DNA of 64,000 bases, taken from VXNJ01 sp965249595. GTDB taxonomy: Bacteria > Chloroflexota > UBA11872 > VXNJ01. This document shows, piece after piece, positions 24,860 through 34,348 of the stretch (position 1 is its first letter; every line of letters begins with the position of its first letter). The stretch spans positions 1,674,001-1,738,000 of the forward strand of contig OZ252242.1 in assembly GCA_965249595.1 (NCBI GenBank). The letters are read 5' to 3'. The position numbers were made by a program, and so were the translations under genes. The notes under the pieces were generated by a model. It was not told the origin of the DNA and searched no databases. It saw only the letters and a program-made list of their open reading frames with translations.

Positions 24860-26228
24860 AGATTTGTATTCGCAACACGTGGGCATGAGAATTGGGGAGT
24901 GGTGCAGCGAAAGTGACTGCTAGCCTTCGGTTCTCATAGGTCGCCGTTGGAGCATTTGTGTCTCCAATTAACCCGACTTCGGTTTTGGTGCCGGGCAGGC
25001 CGAGGTCCAACCCAATCCGGTTGGTTTTGGGTTGGCCGAGAAGGATCGCGTAGACGACGCCACTATTCGTGGTGAATCGGACAGGAATTCCATCGGTGGT
25101 GGCGCCGGTTGCACGCGACCACGGTCGCGTTCCAAATATCGCCTCCCCATTTACTTTCAGCCAAGCTCCCAGGGCCCGCAGGCGGTCGGCTTGAATCTGA
25201 GGGATCGAACCGTCGGCCATCGGACCGACGTTGAGTAGCAGATTGCCGTTCTTACTGACTATGTCGATTAGGAGATGGATGAGTTCCGCCTCACCTACCG
25301 TGTGATCGGTGGTTTCGATGCGGTTGTATCCGAACGAATAGCCAAGTCCGCGACATGTCTCCCACTTTGATTCGGTTATGTCGTCCATCTGGGTGTATTC
25401 GGGCGTGACAAAGTCGCTGTGACGGGCGGGGGCGCCGGGCTTGCAGATCTCGAATCGGTCGTTGATCACCCCATCTGGATGAGCGTTGTAGAAGTCGGCG
25501 ACGATTTTGGCCAGACCACCCTGCTCGGGATAACCAATGTCGTTCCAAAGAATGATCGGGTCGTAATTGCGGATCAGTTCGCGCCAATGGGCATCCGCAT
25601 ATTCGGCGAACTGTCTGGTGTGGTTGATCGTCGCGCGCACTTCCTCATGGTCGGTGATCGGAGTCGGGTTAAAGGTCCAATCGAGCCCACCCGAGTAGTA
25701 GAGGCCCATGCGCATGCCCGCCGCTCGCACGGCTGTCGTCAATTCGCCTACGATGTCGCGCGAACTGGACAGGCTTTCATTGGGGATCAAAGGATGCTCG
25801 ACCCGGCTTGGCCAGAGCGTGAATCCGTCGTGGTGCTTGGTCGTGAGCACGACGTAACGTGCCTGGGCCGCCGCGAACAACGAGGCCATTGCAGCCGGAT
25901 CCCAGACCTTGATGCCGTCATTGAATTGCCGCGCGAAACCGAAGTAATCAAACTGATTTCCGTAGGTAGAGCGATGGTGGGTTTGCGTTGGCGAGCCTTC
26001 AATGCGCAGTGTGTTCAAGTACCACTCGGCGTACGGATTGTTGGCGAACCAGCGCGTCCAGTCAATCGTCCCAAGTTCGCCTATCGGCGTCGCCCAAGCC
26101 GGGACCGAGAAAAGCCCCCAATGGATGAATATCCCAAGCTTGGCGTCATGAAACCACTCCGGGGCTTCGTGGCCGCGGATTGATTCCCAGTCGGATGTGA
26201 ATACTTCTCTATCCCTACAGTCATTCAT
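24855..26228 (-). CDS. Alpha-L-fucosidase, GH29 family
   Basis: The 457-residue glycoside hydrolase should release L-fucose from glycans with retention. PEWFHDAKLGIFIHWGLFSVPAW is the family N-terminal hallmark, RYVVLTTKHHDGFTLWPS holds the conserved His pair, and PIILWNDIGYP carries the nucleophile Asp in the usual WxD setting. GNLLLNVGPMADGSIP near residue 330 is another strong GH29 block. A small C-terminal beta domain follows. No signal peptide is present, so it probably acts on imported oligosaccharides. With two sulfatases in the window it fits use of sulfated, fucose-containing polysaccharide (inference). Confidence 0.93.
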   Translation of the reverse strand: MNDCRDREVFTSDWESIRGHEAPEWFHDAKLGIFIHWGLFSVPAWATPIGELGTIDWTRWFANNPYAEWYLNTLRIEGSPTQTHHRSTYGNQFDYFGFARQFNDGIKVWDPAAMASLFAAAQARYVVLTTKHHDGFTLWPSRVEHPLIPNESLSSSRDIVGELTTAVRAAGMRMGLYYSGGLDWTFNPTPITDHEEVRATINHTRQFAEYADAHWRELIRNYDPIILWNDIGYPEQGGLAKIVADFYNAHPDGVINDRFEICKPGAPARHSDFVTPEYTQMDDITESKWETCRGLGYSFGYNRIETTDHTVGEAELIHLLIDIVSKNGNLLLNVGPMADGSIPQIQADRLRALGAWLKVNGEAIFGTRPWSRATGATTDGIPVRFTTNSGVVYAILLGQPKTNRIGLDLGLPGTKTEVGLIGDTNAPTATYENRRLAVTFAAPLPNSHAHVLRIQIY

Positions 26229-26922
26229 GAAATCAACAACTTCGGGCGACGCTGCAGATCTGACGCCGTTTTCGATTGACCCCCGGTTCTTTCGATGGTA
26301 TCCCGAATTCCCTCCACCGTCGCTCTGGATTCACCTTGCTGATTCGCAACACAGTGAATGGCCTAGTTAACCATGTGGGCGAAAGTTCCCCAGCTGCCTC
26401 TTAGGCGACTCACATTCGAGCATCACGAGACCATGTGGACGCTGGAGGCCACACCTCGGCGGTTGGATTTGCTTGAGTTGTCGTCCAAATCGCGGCAAAG
26501 TTGGGCGGGCGGCGCAATGTAGGTGGTCGATGCCGCCGCGGACCTTCGCCAGCGAGTGAAATTGGGGCATCGTCGACTCAGAATGCAATCAGCGACACCG
26601 AAGGTAAGACCGGCATCTGGGTCAAAAGACTCCAATCAGCGACAGGTCAATTTGCGATCGGCTATTCGCATCTGCATCCGGTTGTGGGCCACCGGGCCGA
26701 ACTGGGATTTTGACATTCGGCCGGCCCAAGCCCTCTGTAATCGAGAGTGCGCGATAGTGCAGATCAAACACGTAAGTTGCAGATAGTCGTCTTCCGCCCG
26801 GGCGTGGATAGACTGGACGAGGCGGGATGAGACGGACTATGTCGTGGCCTGGCAATGACGGATCGCCATAGACGGCCAGCCGTGCGAATCCCGATGGTGG
26901 AATCGTTCACGGGGGTTGTGCG
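26229..26922. other. 694-bp intergenic region with one weak small frame
   Basis: No convincing gene is seen. A plus-strand frame from ATG 26373 to TAG 26520-26522 reads 49 residues including LTFEHHETMWTLEATP and LDLLELSSKSRQSW, and stays open beyond the stop to 26786; it may be a relic. Opposite-strand frames look like shadows. Confidence 0.3.
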
Positions 26923-27423
26923 ATGAGTGGGTTGAAGAACGCTGCTGTCAGGTTGGGTTCGCTAGAACTTGCAACCGTCATTTTCTGGATGCTTTTCTGG
27001 TTGGCCAACGGATTGGCAAAATTCATTCCAGGGACCAATATCGGAGTCAAGTTCGCGGAAAAAGGCGACGTAAATCCTGTCGCCGCGACGCTGGACCAAA
27101 TGGGTTGGGGCACGGGTCTGGGCGACTTCGGCCTCTACTTTACGGGGACCGTTGAGCTGATCGTCGGGCTCGTCTTCACCTGGGCGCTTATCCAGTTCAT
27201 CATGCGAACCGGTTCGGCCGCCCGTCGGCCGTGGATCTTGTTTGGACTCTTTGTAAGCGCAATCATCTTTGCCGTATTTGCATTTGCCAATGTAGTGACG
27301 GCAGCTCGCCCGACGCCACTGATCTGGCACGCCACCTATTTCGGCGTGGTTGGCATATCGTGGCTGGTGATCGTCGGACAGGGTGTATGGATGCGCGACA
27401 TGGATGGCACGGACAGCAGCTAG
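26923..27423 (+). CDS. Four-helix membrane protein, DoxX-like in layout
   Basis: The 166-residue protein has four hydrophobic segments at about 16-36, 70-90, 104-124 and 136-156, with a loop GTNIGVKFAEKGDVNPVAATLDQMGWG after the first. The topology and the FWxxNGLAKFIPG start recall DoxX/DoxD-type or SURF4-like small membrane proteins, but I cannot confirm a family. ATG 26923 follows GGGGG. It lies 140 bp before the alcohol dehydrogenase on the same strand and could share its transcript. Confidence 0.65.
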   Translation: MSGLKNAAVRLGSLELATVIFWMLFWLANGLAKFIPGTNIGVKFAEKGDVNPVAATLDQMGWGTGLGDFGLYFTGTVELIVGLVFTWALIQFIMRTGSAARRPWILFGLFVSAIIFAVFAFANVVTAARPTPLIWHATYFGVVGISWLVIVGQGVWMRDMDGTDSS

Positions 27424-27563
27424 TTAACGCGGTCGGCAGTTGGATCCCTTCTGTCGGGCAAATATAGGAACGCGAACGCGAGGAGAACTCATCGGACGGC
27501 GCGACAGCGTCGATTGCCGTTAGCCTGTCAACGGGCCCAATCGGCACTGGAAAGGAACCATCC

Positions 27564-28586
27564 ATGCGCGCAGTAGCGGCATGCGATGGGCGACTACGTT
27601 TGGTCGATATTCCCAGACCCGAACCAGCCGCAGGGGAGATTCTCGTAAAGGTGCTCGCCTGCGGGATCTGCGGTTCCGATCTGCACTTCCTCAAATTTGG
27701 CGCCGATATGGTGAGAGCGTCGGTCGAATCCGGCTTCGGTCGTTTTGCACTCGATCTAACCCGCGACATCGTGATGGGCCACGAGTTCTGTTGCGAGGTC
27801 GTCGCCTACGGGCCGGACACCGACGCCAAAGTGCCGATCGGCGGCCGCGTGACCTCTATTCCACCGCACGGTGCATTCAACAATGACTACTCCGGCGGTT
27901 ATGCCGAATACATGCTGCTCAATGCCAACCTGGCGCTACCGCTACCCGATAGCGTTTCTACCGAGCAGGCGGCCATGACCGAGCCGATGGCAGTCGGTCT
28001 GCATTCGGCAAGAGCCGCCAGGATCAGCGGAGCCGAACCAGCGGTTGTCTATGGTTGCGGTCCGGCCGGCCTGGCTGTCATTGCCCATCTGAAAGCTGAA
28101 GGTTGCGGGACAATAGTCGCCTCGGATTTGTCTGCCGCGCGCCGGAAACTCGCCTTGACCATGGGTGCCGATATCGCCGTCAATCCACGCGAAATCTCGC
28201 CCATCACGATGCTCCAGCGGCAAAGTTCTTATCAGCGCGGTGATGAAATTGTCATGTTCGATGCGATTGGAACTCCCGGGTCGATAGCTCTGCTGATGAA
28301 GGAAGCTCCCGCCAGTGGAGCCCGGATCATCGTCGTTGGCGTGTGTATGCAAAACGATGAGATCGTCCCTGTGGCAGGAATCGAAAAAGAGCTTCAACTC
28401 AAATTCGTCCTTGCCTATACGCGGGGAGAATTTGCCGAAACTCTGGGCGCTATAGGCGGTGGAACAATCGATCCGACTCCGATGATCAGCGGCCGGGTCG
28501 GATTGGGCGGAGTTGCCGGAGCCTTTGAAACCCTGGCAAGTCCTGAAGAACACTGCAAGATCATGGTCACTCCGCACGATCGATAG
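27564..28586 (+). CDS. Zinc-dependent medium-chain alcohol dehydrogenase
   Basis: This 340-residue MDR-family oxidoreductase should interconvert an alcohol and a carbonyl with NAD(P). The catalytic zinc site is visible as CGICGSDLHF (Cys about 35) and MGHEFCCEVV (His-Glu). The Rossmann motif is VVYGCGPAGLAVI near residue 165. The four-Cys structural zinc lobe is absent: the region reads PHGAFNNDYSGGYAEY. That occurs in several MDR subgroups. The start ATG is preceded by AAGGAA. It is followed after 100 bp by an alpha/beta hydrolase on the same strand, a possible small operon for an ester or alcohol. Confidence 0.9.
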   Translation: MRAVAACDGRLRLVDIPRPEPAAGEILVKVLACGICGSDLHFLKFGADMVRASVESGFGRFALDLTRDIVMGHEFCCEVVAYGPDTDAKVPIGGRVTSIPPHGAFNNDYSGGYAEYMLLNANLALPLPDSVSTEQAAMTEPMAVGLHSARAARISGAEPAVVYGCGPAGLAVIAHLKAEGCGTIVASDLSAARRKLALTMGADIAVNPREISPITMLQRQSSYQRGDEIVMFDAIGTPGSIALLMKEAPASGARIIVVGVCMQNDEIVPVAGIEKELQLKFVLAYTRGEFAETLGAIGGGTIDPTPMISGRVGLGGVAGAFETLASPEEHCKIMVTPHDR

Positions 28587-28686
28587 AGGTGCGTGTCAGT
28601 GGATTCCGGCTAGCGTTGAATTGGGGCGATGGCAATGAAAATTGCCGCCGTAAACTGGCTAAAAATCTTCTGGGAGGGACGGGCCG

Positions 28687-29658
28687 ATGGCTGCACCAAC
28701 GATTGATATCAGCAGCCGCATAGATCACGAGCATTGCCAAGTATTCGACGCGTTGCCGCTCAATCCGCGTGATTGGTCGGATATCCCGGCCGTGCGCAGA
28801 CTTTCGGCGGCCGAACGAGCGGCCGAACCCAAGCCGTTTCTGCCTTCCACGGTAACCGTAACCGACCACCAGATACCCGGACCAACAGGTGCTTCGGACG
28901 TGAGATTGCGAATTTACCGTCCTGAAAATCTGCAACGGGACGCATCAGCCCTCTATTGGATCCACGGCGGCGGCATGGTCCTGGGCGAACTGGAAATGGA
29001 CGATTTATACTGCGCCAATATTGCCGATCAGATCAATGTGCTCGTCACCTCGGTCGAATACCGCCTGGCTCCCGAACACCCGTTCCCGGCGCCACTGGAA
29101 GACTGTTACGCAGGGTTGATATGGCTGGCGGCAGCATCTGGCGAGCACGGAATCGACCCGGATCGAGTCGCCGTCGGTGGGGCCAGCGCGGGCGGTGGTC
29201 TGGCCGCCGGTCTGTCGTTATTGGCGCGCGACCGCGGCGAAGTTTCGCCGTGCTACCAGCTGCTTGTCTATCCGATGCTTGATGACCGCAATAGCACGCG
29301 CAGCAGCCACGCGATCACCGATCCACGGACCTGGAATCGCGAGGCCAATTTGGCCGGCTGGGATGCATATCTGGCCGGCAAAGCCGGTGGCGACAACGTT
29401 TCGCCATACGCCGCGCCGGCCCGGGCCACCGTTCTCGCCGGCCTGCCGCCGGCTTACATCAACGTCGGGGACCTCGATCTTTTCTTAGATGAGGATGTTG
29501 CTTACGCCCGGGCAATGGCCGATGCCGGTGTCCCGGTGGAACTGCATATCTACCCGGGTGGGTACCACGGGTCGAACTCGGACGTGCCCGACTCTGGGCT
29601 GTCACGTCGCTGGGCCGCCGACGAGCTCTCAGCCCTCGGCCGCGCGCTGGGGCGATAG
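28687..29658 (+). CDS. Alpha/beta hydrolase, hormone-sensitive-lipase type
   Basis: This 323-residue esterase has the HGGG oxyanion motif (YWIHGGGMVLG near residue 97), the nucleophile elbow VGGASAGGGLAAG (Ser near 163), and likely Asp and His in GDLDLFLDED and YPGGYHGSN. Its length and motif order fit bacterial HSL-family (family IV) carboxylesterases. GGGAGGGAC lies before the ATG. A related but broken paralogue lies at 32266. The substrate is probably a short acyl ester. There is no signal peptide, so it is cytoplasmic. Confidence 0.92.
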   Translation: MAAPTIDISSRIDHEHCQVFDALPLNPRDWSDIPAVRRLSAAERAAEPKPFLPSTVTVTDHQIPGPTGASDVRLRIYRPENLQRDASALYWIHGGGMVLGELEMDDLYCANIADQINVLVTSVEYRLAPEHPFPAPLEDCYAGLIWLAAASGEHGIDPDRVAVGGASAGGGLAAGLSLLARDRGEVSPCYQLLVYPMLDDRNSTRSSHAITDPRTWNREANLAGWDAYLAGKAGGDNVSPYAAPARATVLAGLPPAYINVGDLDLFLDEDVAYARAMADAGVPVELHIYPGGYHGSNSDVPDSGLSRRWAADELSALGRALGR

Positions 29659-29782
29659 CAGACGACCGGACTTTCACTACGGCGGAATCCCAAAGTTGCT
29701 CCGTCAACGATGAGCGGACCGCCTATGGATTCCGGCGCGTCTATAGTTGCATTGGTGGCGGTCTTTCGGTTCGGGGTAATTG

Positions 29783-30946
29783 ATGCAAGCGGATGACGCT
29801 GTCAGTTACAAGCCGCTCGCCGAAGTTCGAAAAGACCTTCGGGTCGAATGGTATCGATGCCCGATCGACGGCAAAGTGCTGCGCGAGTTGTCGAGGCGAA
29901 GCGACCTGCAAGGTTGGTTCCAAACCGGCGGCCACCTCGCCCTATTTGTTGCATCGGGGTCATTGACCTATTTCTTTTGGTCACAACAGATCTGGCTCGG
30001 CTTCGCCGTGGGGCTTTTCCTGCACGGTACGATCGGCAGCTTCTTCGTCGGCGTAGCTTCGCATGAACTTCTCCACGGCTCGGTATTTCGGACCAAATTC
30101 TTAAACAAGTTCTTTCTTTATTTTTTCAGCCTGCTCAGTTGGTGGGACACCGTCGACTACGCCACCAGCCATACCTATCACCACCGCTACACGCTCCACC
30201 CGGAAGGTGACCGCGAGGTCCTTTTGCCAATCCATCCTTCGGTTGGCAAGACGTTCCTGTTGCAGATGTTCACGGTCAATCTACTAACCCAGCGCGGGCG
30301 ATCGTTTACCAAGGGTGGTTTGATATCCACGATCGTGCTGACCGTCAAGGCGGCCTTTGGCCGCGTTGGGCCCACCGATCAGGACGGCAATGAATGGTTG
30401 CAAACTCTTCACGAGGCCCACCCCGAGCAACACCGCAAAGAGATATTGTTTGCGCGCTGCCACCTTGCGTTCCACGGCACGGTTCTCGTCGTCGCGATCG
30501 CTACCGGGCAGTGGGTGCTGCCACTACTGCTTTCGTTCTTCCCCTTCATTGCCAACTGGGCCCAGTATTCCTGCGGCATGACCCAACATTGCGGCCTCAG
30601 AGACAAAACCACCGACTTTCGCAAAAGCGTGCGCTCGACAACCCTGATCCCGATACTCGAATTTCTCTACTGGCGTATGAATTGGCATATCGAACACCAC
30701 ATGTATGCCGGAGTCCCCTGCTACAACTTGAAGAAATTGCACAATGCCGTCGCCCACGATATGCCCAGTCCCCGCACGCTCATAAGTTCCTGGCGGGAGA
30801 TGCTTTCCGTTTGGCGGCGCCAACAAGTCGAACCCGACTACCAATTTGATACGCCGCTGCCGGCAACTGCGGGTCATAGGCGCGGCGATTCTCCCGATGA
30901 AGTCGAAAGCTCAATGGGAGATCTTGAGCTAAACAAACTCCGGTAG
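29783..30946 (+). CDS. Membrane fatty acid desaturase family protein, copy 3
   Basis: This 387-residue paralogue of the proteins at 5185 and 22317 carries HELLHGSVF, HTYHHRYTLH and EHHMYAGVPCYNLKKLH. Most positions match copy 1, for instance LSRRSDLQGW, FWSQQIWLGF and SVRSTTLIPILEFLYWRMNWH; here TQHCGL replaces PQHCGL. A TTG at 29780 directly precedes the ATG chosen. The tail SSMGDLELNKLR is the most diverged part. All motifs are intact, so copy 3 should be functional. Substrate unknown. Confidence 0.9.
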   Translation: MQADDAVSYKPLAEVRKDLRVEWYRCPIDGKVLRELSRRSDLQGWFQTGGHLALFVASGSLTYFFWSQQIWLGFAVGLFLHGTIGSFFVGVASHELLHGSVFRTKFLNKFFLYFFSLLSWWDTVDYATSHTYHHRYTLHPEGDREVLLPIHPSVGKTFLLQMFTVNLLTQRGRSFTKGGLISTIVLTVKAAFGRVGPTDQDGNEWLQTLHEAHPEQHRKEILFARCHLAFHGTVLVVAIATGQWVLPLLLSFFPFIANWAQYSCGMTQHCGLRDKTTDFRKSVRSTTLIPILEFLYWRMNWHIEHHMYAGVPCYNLKKLHNAVAHDMPSPRTLISSWREMLSVWRRQQVEPDYQFDTPLPATAGHRRGDSPDEVESSMGDLELNKLR

Positions 30947-31393
30947 ATTCGCTGCCGAACGGCTCCCCAGATCGCCGTCCACCCCTAGGGCCGTGCCGCT
31001 CGCCCCGTATCGACTCCGCCCGGGTCTGTCCGCGCAATGCCCCGATTGGCGCAGGTCCAAATTGATCCGCGAGCATCTTCAATTCGGCCAGCCGGCCATG
31101 CGGGCGGTCCGGAATAAATTACAAACGTCGACAACTGAGGCCAGCGGATCGCCGAAGATATAGCATGTTTTCACACCAATTATGTCTAGTATTTGGCACA
31201 GAATCGTGCGACCGACGAAATCGAATCGGAGTCGGCTGCAAATGCCCAAGTTCTCACCACGGATCGAAGTCCTCCCCTTGATCGAACCCGCGTCAACCCA
31301 ACCTCTAATGCGTCCCTGCCGTTTGTCCTTGGCCAGCAGTCGGGAATCAAATCCCGGGCGCGAATACCCAACTGTCGACCGGTGGACTGGAAA
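30947..31393. other. Intergenic upstream of the methyltransferase
   Basis: No gene is seen in these 447 bp, although an in-frame extension of the methyltransferase reaches 31193 without family similarity. The notable feature is the element at 31156-31199 shared with the region before another methyltransferase at 52160. Confidence 0.4.
31156..31199 (+). promoter_or_regulatory. Conserved upstream element, copy 1
   Basis: AGATATAGCA is followed by CACCAATTATGTCTAGTAT and TTGG. The same words, with ATTATGTCTAGTAT identical, occur at 52063-52094 before another SAM methyltransferase gene. The spacing between AGATATA and CACC differs (longer here). It could be an operator, a promoter or a relic of shared ancestry. 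Confidence 0.5.
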
Positions 31394-31990
31394 TTGAATA
31401 CCGGATCGGAACATTCACCCGGATCCAGGGACAAGCATGGGTATGTCGAACGGCTGTTGTCTCCAGATCGGGAACGACGGGCCAAAACCGATACCCTGCT
31501 ACGACTCGCCGGACTAGATGAAAGGGACGTGGTCGCCGATGTCGGTTGCGGTCCCGGCTACTACACGGTGGCGATGGCGCGGGCGCTCACCAATGGCCGC
31601 GTGATCGTGCTTGACGTCGACGATGAAATGGTCGAGATCTGCCGGCGGCGAATCATCAAAGAGCAGATCGCCAATGCCGAAGCCAGAAAATGCGGCGACT
31701 ACGAATTCGGGCTTCCAGGTGCGTCGATTGACGGGGCATTGCTCTCATGCGTCGTCCACCACGCCGAAAATCAGGGCCGTTTTCTAGCTGCGGTGCGGCA
31801 AATGCTCAAAACCGGAGGTTGGTGCGCGGTGCTGGAATGGCACCGCCGAGAGACAAGTGATGGACCACCTTTGTCGCGCCGAATTGAACCTGGCGAGCTG
31901 CGAAGGATCGCAACAGAGGCCGGGTTTACGGTGAATGTCACGCACGACCTAAGTGATGAGCTGTACCTGGTCACTTTGCGCAATGGATAA
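31394..31990 (+). CDS. Class I SAM-dependent methyltransferase
   Basis: The protein of about 198 residues has motif I VVADVGCGPGYYTVAMARAL near residue 50, an acidic VIVLDVDDEMVEICRRR for the SAM ribose, and ALLSCVVHHAENQGRF as motif IV. MLKTGGWCAVLEWHRRE and EAGFTVNVTHDL complete the fold. It resembles the type 11 methyltransferases found next to transport or metalloid genes, but the substrate is unknown. I use TTG 31394; a longer frame from 31193 adds residues without similarity. It ends TAA, showing that TAA is a working stop here. Confidence 0.82.
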   Translation: MNTGSEHSPGSRDKHGYVERLLSPDRERRAKTDTLLRLAGLDERDVVADVGCGPGYYTVAMARALTNGRVIVLDVDDEMVEICRRRIIKEQIANAEARKCGDYEFGLPGASIDGALLSCVVHHAENQGRFLAAVRQMLKTGGWCAVLEWHRRETSDGPPLSRRIEPGELRRIATEAGFTVNVTHDLSDELYLVTLRNG

Positions 31991-32048
31991 GCGCCGACAA
32001 CAAAATCCGAACCAACAGTGGCAATCGGTCAACTGTATGCATCTTCAA

Positions 32049-32104
32049 CCGATCTTGAGATCGGCTGAAACCCAAGCAAATGTCGCATAACTCTTGGTAC
32101 CAAG
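32049..32104. promoter_or_regulatory. Two small palindromes upstream of the broken hydrolase
   Basis: CCGATCT-TG-AGATCGG (32049-32064) is a 7-bp hairpin that could end the methyltransferase transcript. CTTGGTACCAAG (32093-32104) is a perfect 12-bp palindrome; a close relative CTTGGGTACTAAG occurs near 52090. The second may be an operator. Confidence 0.35.
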
Positions 32105-32265
32105 AATGGGTACCCGTCAAGGTCAACGAATGGCAGACATAACGCAGCTGCGAAAACGCTCGGTATCGGGCCCGTCTGACCGGTTGCCTGGCGTGTACGC
32201 CATTGCGGCTACCACCCTTATCAACCTGCCATTGCCAATTAATTCGATCACGAAAGACTGACGCC

Positions 32266-33225
32266 ATGCCGTTGGATCCAACCCAATTTCGACCATCAGC
32301 AATCAGTCCGGAAACGTTGAAATTCAATTCCGAATTGGGTGCCCAGATGGCTGCCATCCCCGACAATAGAGGCCTGACCGCTCCGGAAATCCGTCGTCGC
32401 CACCGTGAGGGAACGACCTGGCAGCCTGCGCGGACCATGCTTGATTTCGCCCAGCTCGATAGCTGCCTGGGCCCCGCTGAGCCGGTCCCATTGCGGATAT
32501 TCGTCCCCGATCGATGTGACGGCGTCTATCTGCATATCCACGGCGGCGGATTCGTATTTGGCGCCAGCGATTTACAGGATGAAAACTTGTGGCGCCTTGC
32601 GCAAGCCTGCAACGTGGCGGTTGTCAGTGTCGAATATCGGCTGGCTCCGGAAAACCCTTATCCGGCCGGCCCCGATGACTGCGAAGCAGCCGCAGTCTGG
32701 TTGGTCGCCAATGCAAGCGATCGATTTGGAACCGAAAGACTATTTATCGGTGGCGAATCGGCAGGTGGCAATCTGGCGGCAGTTACGATCCTACGAATGC
32801 GTGACCGACATCAATATATGGGTTGGGTCGGCGCCGATTTGGTCTATGGTGCGTTTGAATTCGGCGGTGGCTAACCGGCGCGAAAAATCATCGGGCGCAC
32901 CAGCCTGGTCATTGGCAAAGACACCATGGGCCGGGTCGAATCGCAATAAATTGGCGACGCCGATCCCACAGATCCCTATATTTCTCCCTTGCGGGCATCG
33001 CTGGACGGATTGCCGTCGGCTCTCTTTAGCTGTGGCACAAGTGATCCATTGCTTGACGACACACTGTTTATGCACGCGCGCTGGATTGCGGCTGGCAACT
33101 CCGCCGAAATCGCGATATATCCCGGTGCGACCCACGCTTTTGACGAATTCGATGCACCATTGGCGGAATCTTGTTTCCAGCGAAGGCATGCGTTTGTCAG
33201 GGACCGACTGAGCGGATCCAGTTAA
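32266..33225 (+). pseudogene. Broken alpha/beta hydrolase with two in-frame stops
   Basis: The frame starts MPLDPTQFRPSAISP and has HIHGGGFVFG and IGGESAGGNLAAV, the HSL-type oxyanion and nucleophile motifs. TAA at 32872-32874 ends it, and a second TAA lies at 32947-32949 in the same frame. Downstream, still in frame, come DPTDPYISPLRASLDGLP, CGTSDPLLDDTLFMHARW and YPGATHAFDEFD, which hold the Asp and His of the triad. A product ending at the first stop would lack two catalytic residues. Without the stops it would be about 319 residues, the normal length. It is related to the intact gene at 28687. Confidence 0.88.
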
Positions 33226-33508
33226 CCCATTGGCCGGTGGGGTGGGTCGAAGTTGACCCGTCCGTGCACCCCTCGTCGCCGGTATGGCCGTTGGCGATTT
33301 AGGGGTCAGAAGTTCTGGCGGCAATCAAATCATGTCCGCGGTGCCGGTATGGCTCACCGAGCGGGACAGTCCGCCATTAAACCGACCGGTGATTCTTATC
33401 GTTTAATTGGGTTGATTGAGTCTGCGCGGGCATCGCCAATCGCTTGGCGTTAAACGGTTGCGCGACCGATCAGTTTTACACGTGGTGGTTGGGAAAGGTC
33501 GCTTTTGG

Positions 33509-34033
33509 ATGGAGATTTTTAACAGGATGCTCGGCGCAGCCCGGCTGAGTGTCGCCACGTTCGAGGATGTCGAAAACGACAAGAGTGCCACCTGGCAGGC
33601 GCTGGTCGTGGTCGTGGCAGTGGCAATCGCCAGCGGCGTGGGCGCGCTTCTGTCCGGTGATGGCGACTTGACCACGGCGTTGGCTTTCGGCGTAGTCCGC
33701 GGAATCGTATCGTGGGTTGTTTGGGCGTTTGTCGCCTGGATTGTTGGGGCCTATATCCTCAAGACCGCCGAGACCAATGCTGACTGGGGCCAATTGGCAC
33801 GCGGGACCGGATTTGCCCAGACCCCAGGTTTGCTAAGCGTGCTCGTTGCCGTACCTGGAGCTGGTGGAATTATTGGAGTTGCGGCCTTCTTCTGGCAGCT
33901 GGCGGCGATGGTCGTGGCTGTACGGCAATGCCTCGACTACACCTCCACCCTGCGGGCCTTCTTTGTCATCCTCATCTCCGCCATCCCGGTGGGGATCATC
34001 AACGCAATCATTTACACTATCGCCGGAATCTAA
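33509..34033 (+). CDS. Yip1-domain membrane protein
   Basis: The 174-residue protein has an N-terminal amphipathic part (MEIFNRMLGAARLSVATFEDVENDKSAT is split across the first 28 residues) and about five hydrophobic helices. QALVVVVAVAIASGVGALL, WVVWAFVAWIVGAYIL, LARGTGFAQTPGLLSVL and FFVILISAIPVGIINAIIY follow the pattern of bacterial YIP1-family proteins. Their role is unknown. ATG 33509 is preferred over an upstream frame start at 33416. Confidence 0.72.
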   Translation: MEIFNRMLGAARLSVATFEDVENDKSATWQALVVVVAVAIASGVGALLSGDGDLTTALAFGVVRGIVSWVVWAFVAWIVGAYILKTAETNADWGQLARGTGFAQTPGLLSVLVAVPGAGGIIGVAAFFWQLAAMVVAVRQCLDYTSTLRAFFVILISAIPVGIINAIIYTIAGI

Positions 34034-34348
34034 AAATTTGCGGTGACCGCAATTGGCGGGCGAGTTCTATTCCAAATTGAAAATGCGGCCATTCTTTTGA
34101 TTGGCCGCATGGCCGACCGGTAGCAGTGTTCCCATCACCCCAACCTGGTGCCTGCCAATAGCGGCATTGAGGCGTTAATTCGCCGCCAGCAGGGGCGGTA
34201 TTGGCGATCAATTTCGGCTGGCTCAATTAACGATTGGGCGGTTACAACTTCCGTCATATCCGCCAAAGCAGGGTCGACGACCGGGCTGCTTATGGCGGGT
34301 CTGCGGTAGCATCGAAGCGCTGCAGCGAATCGCTTTAGGAGCGCCTCG

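Noticed and set aside
27564..28586. Loss of the structural zinc lobe in the alcohol dehydrogenase as a sign of decay
   Set aside because: Several intact MDR subfamilies naturally lack this lobe and the catalytic zinc site is complete.
32405..33211. 268-residue plus-strand frame over the broken hydrolase
   Set aside because: It is a shifted-frame shadow; the hydrolase motifs are all in the frame starting at 32266.
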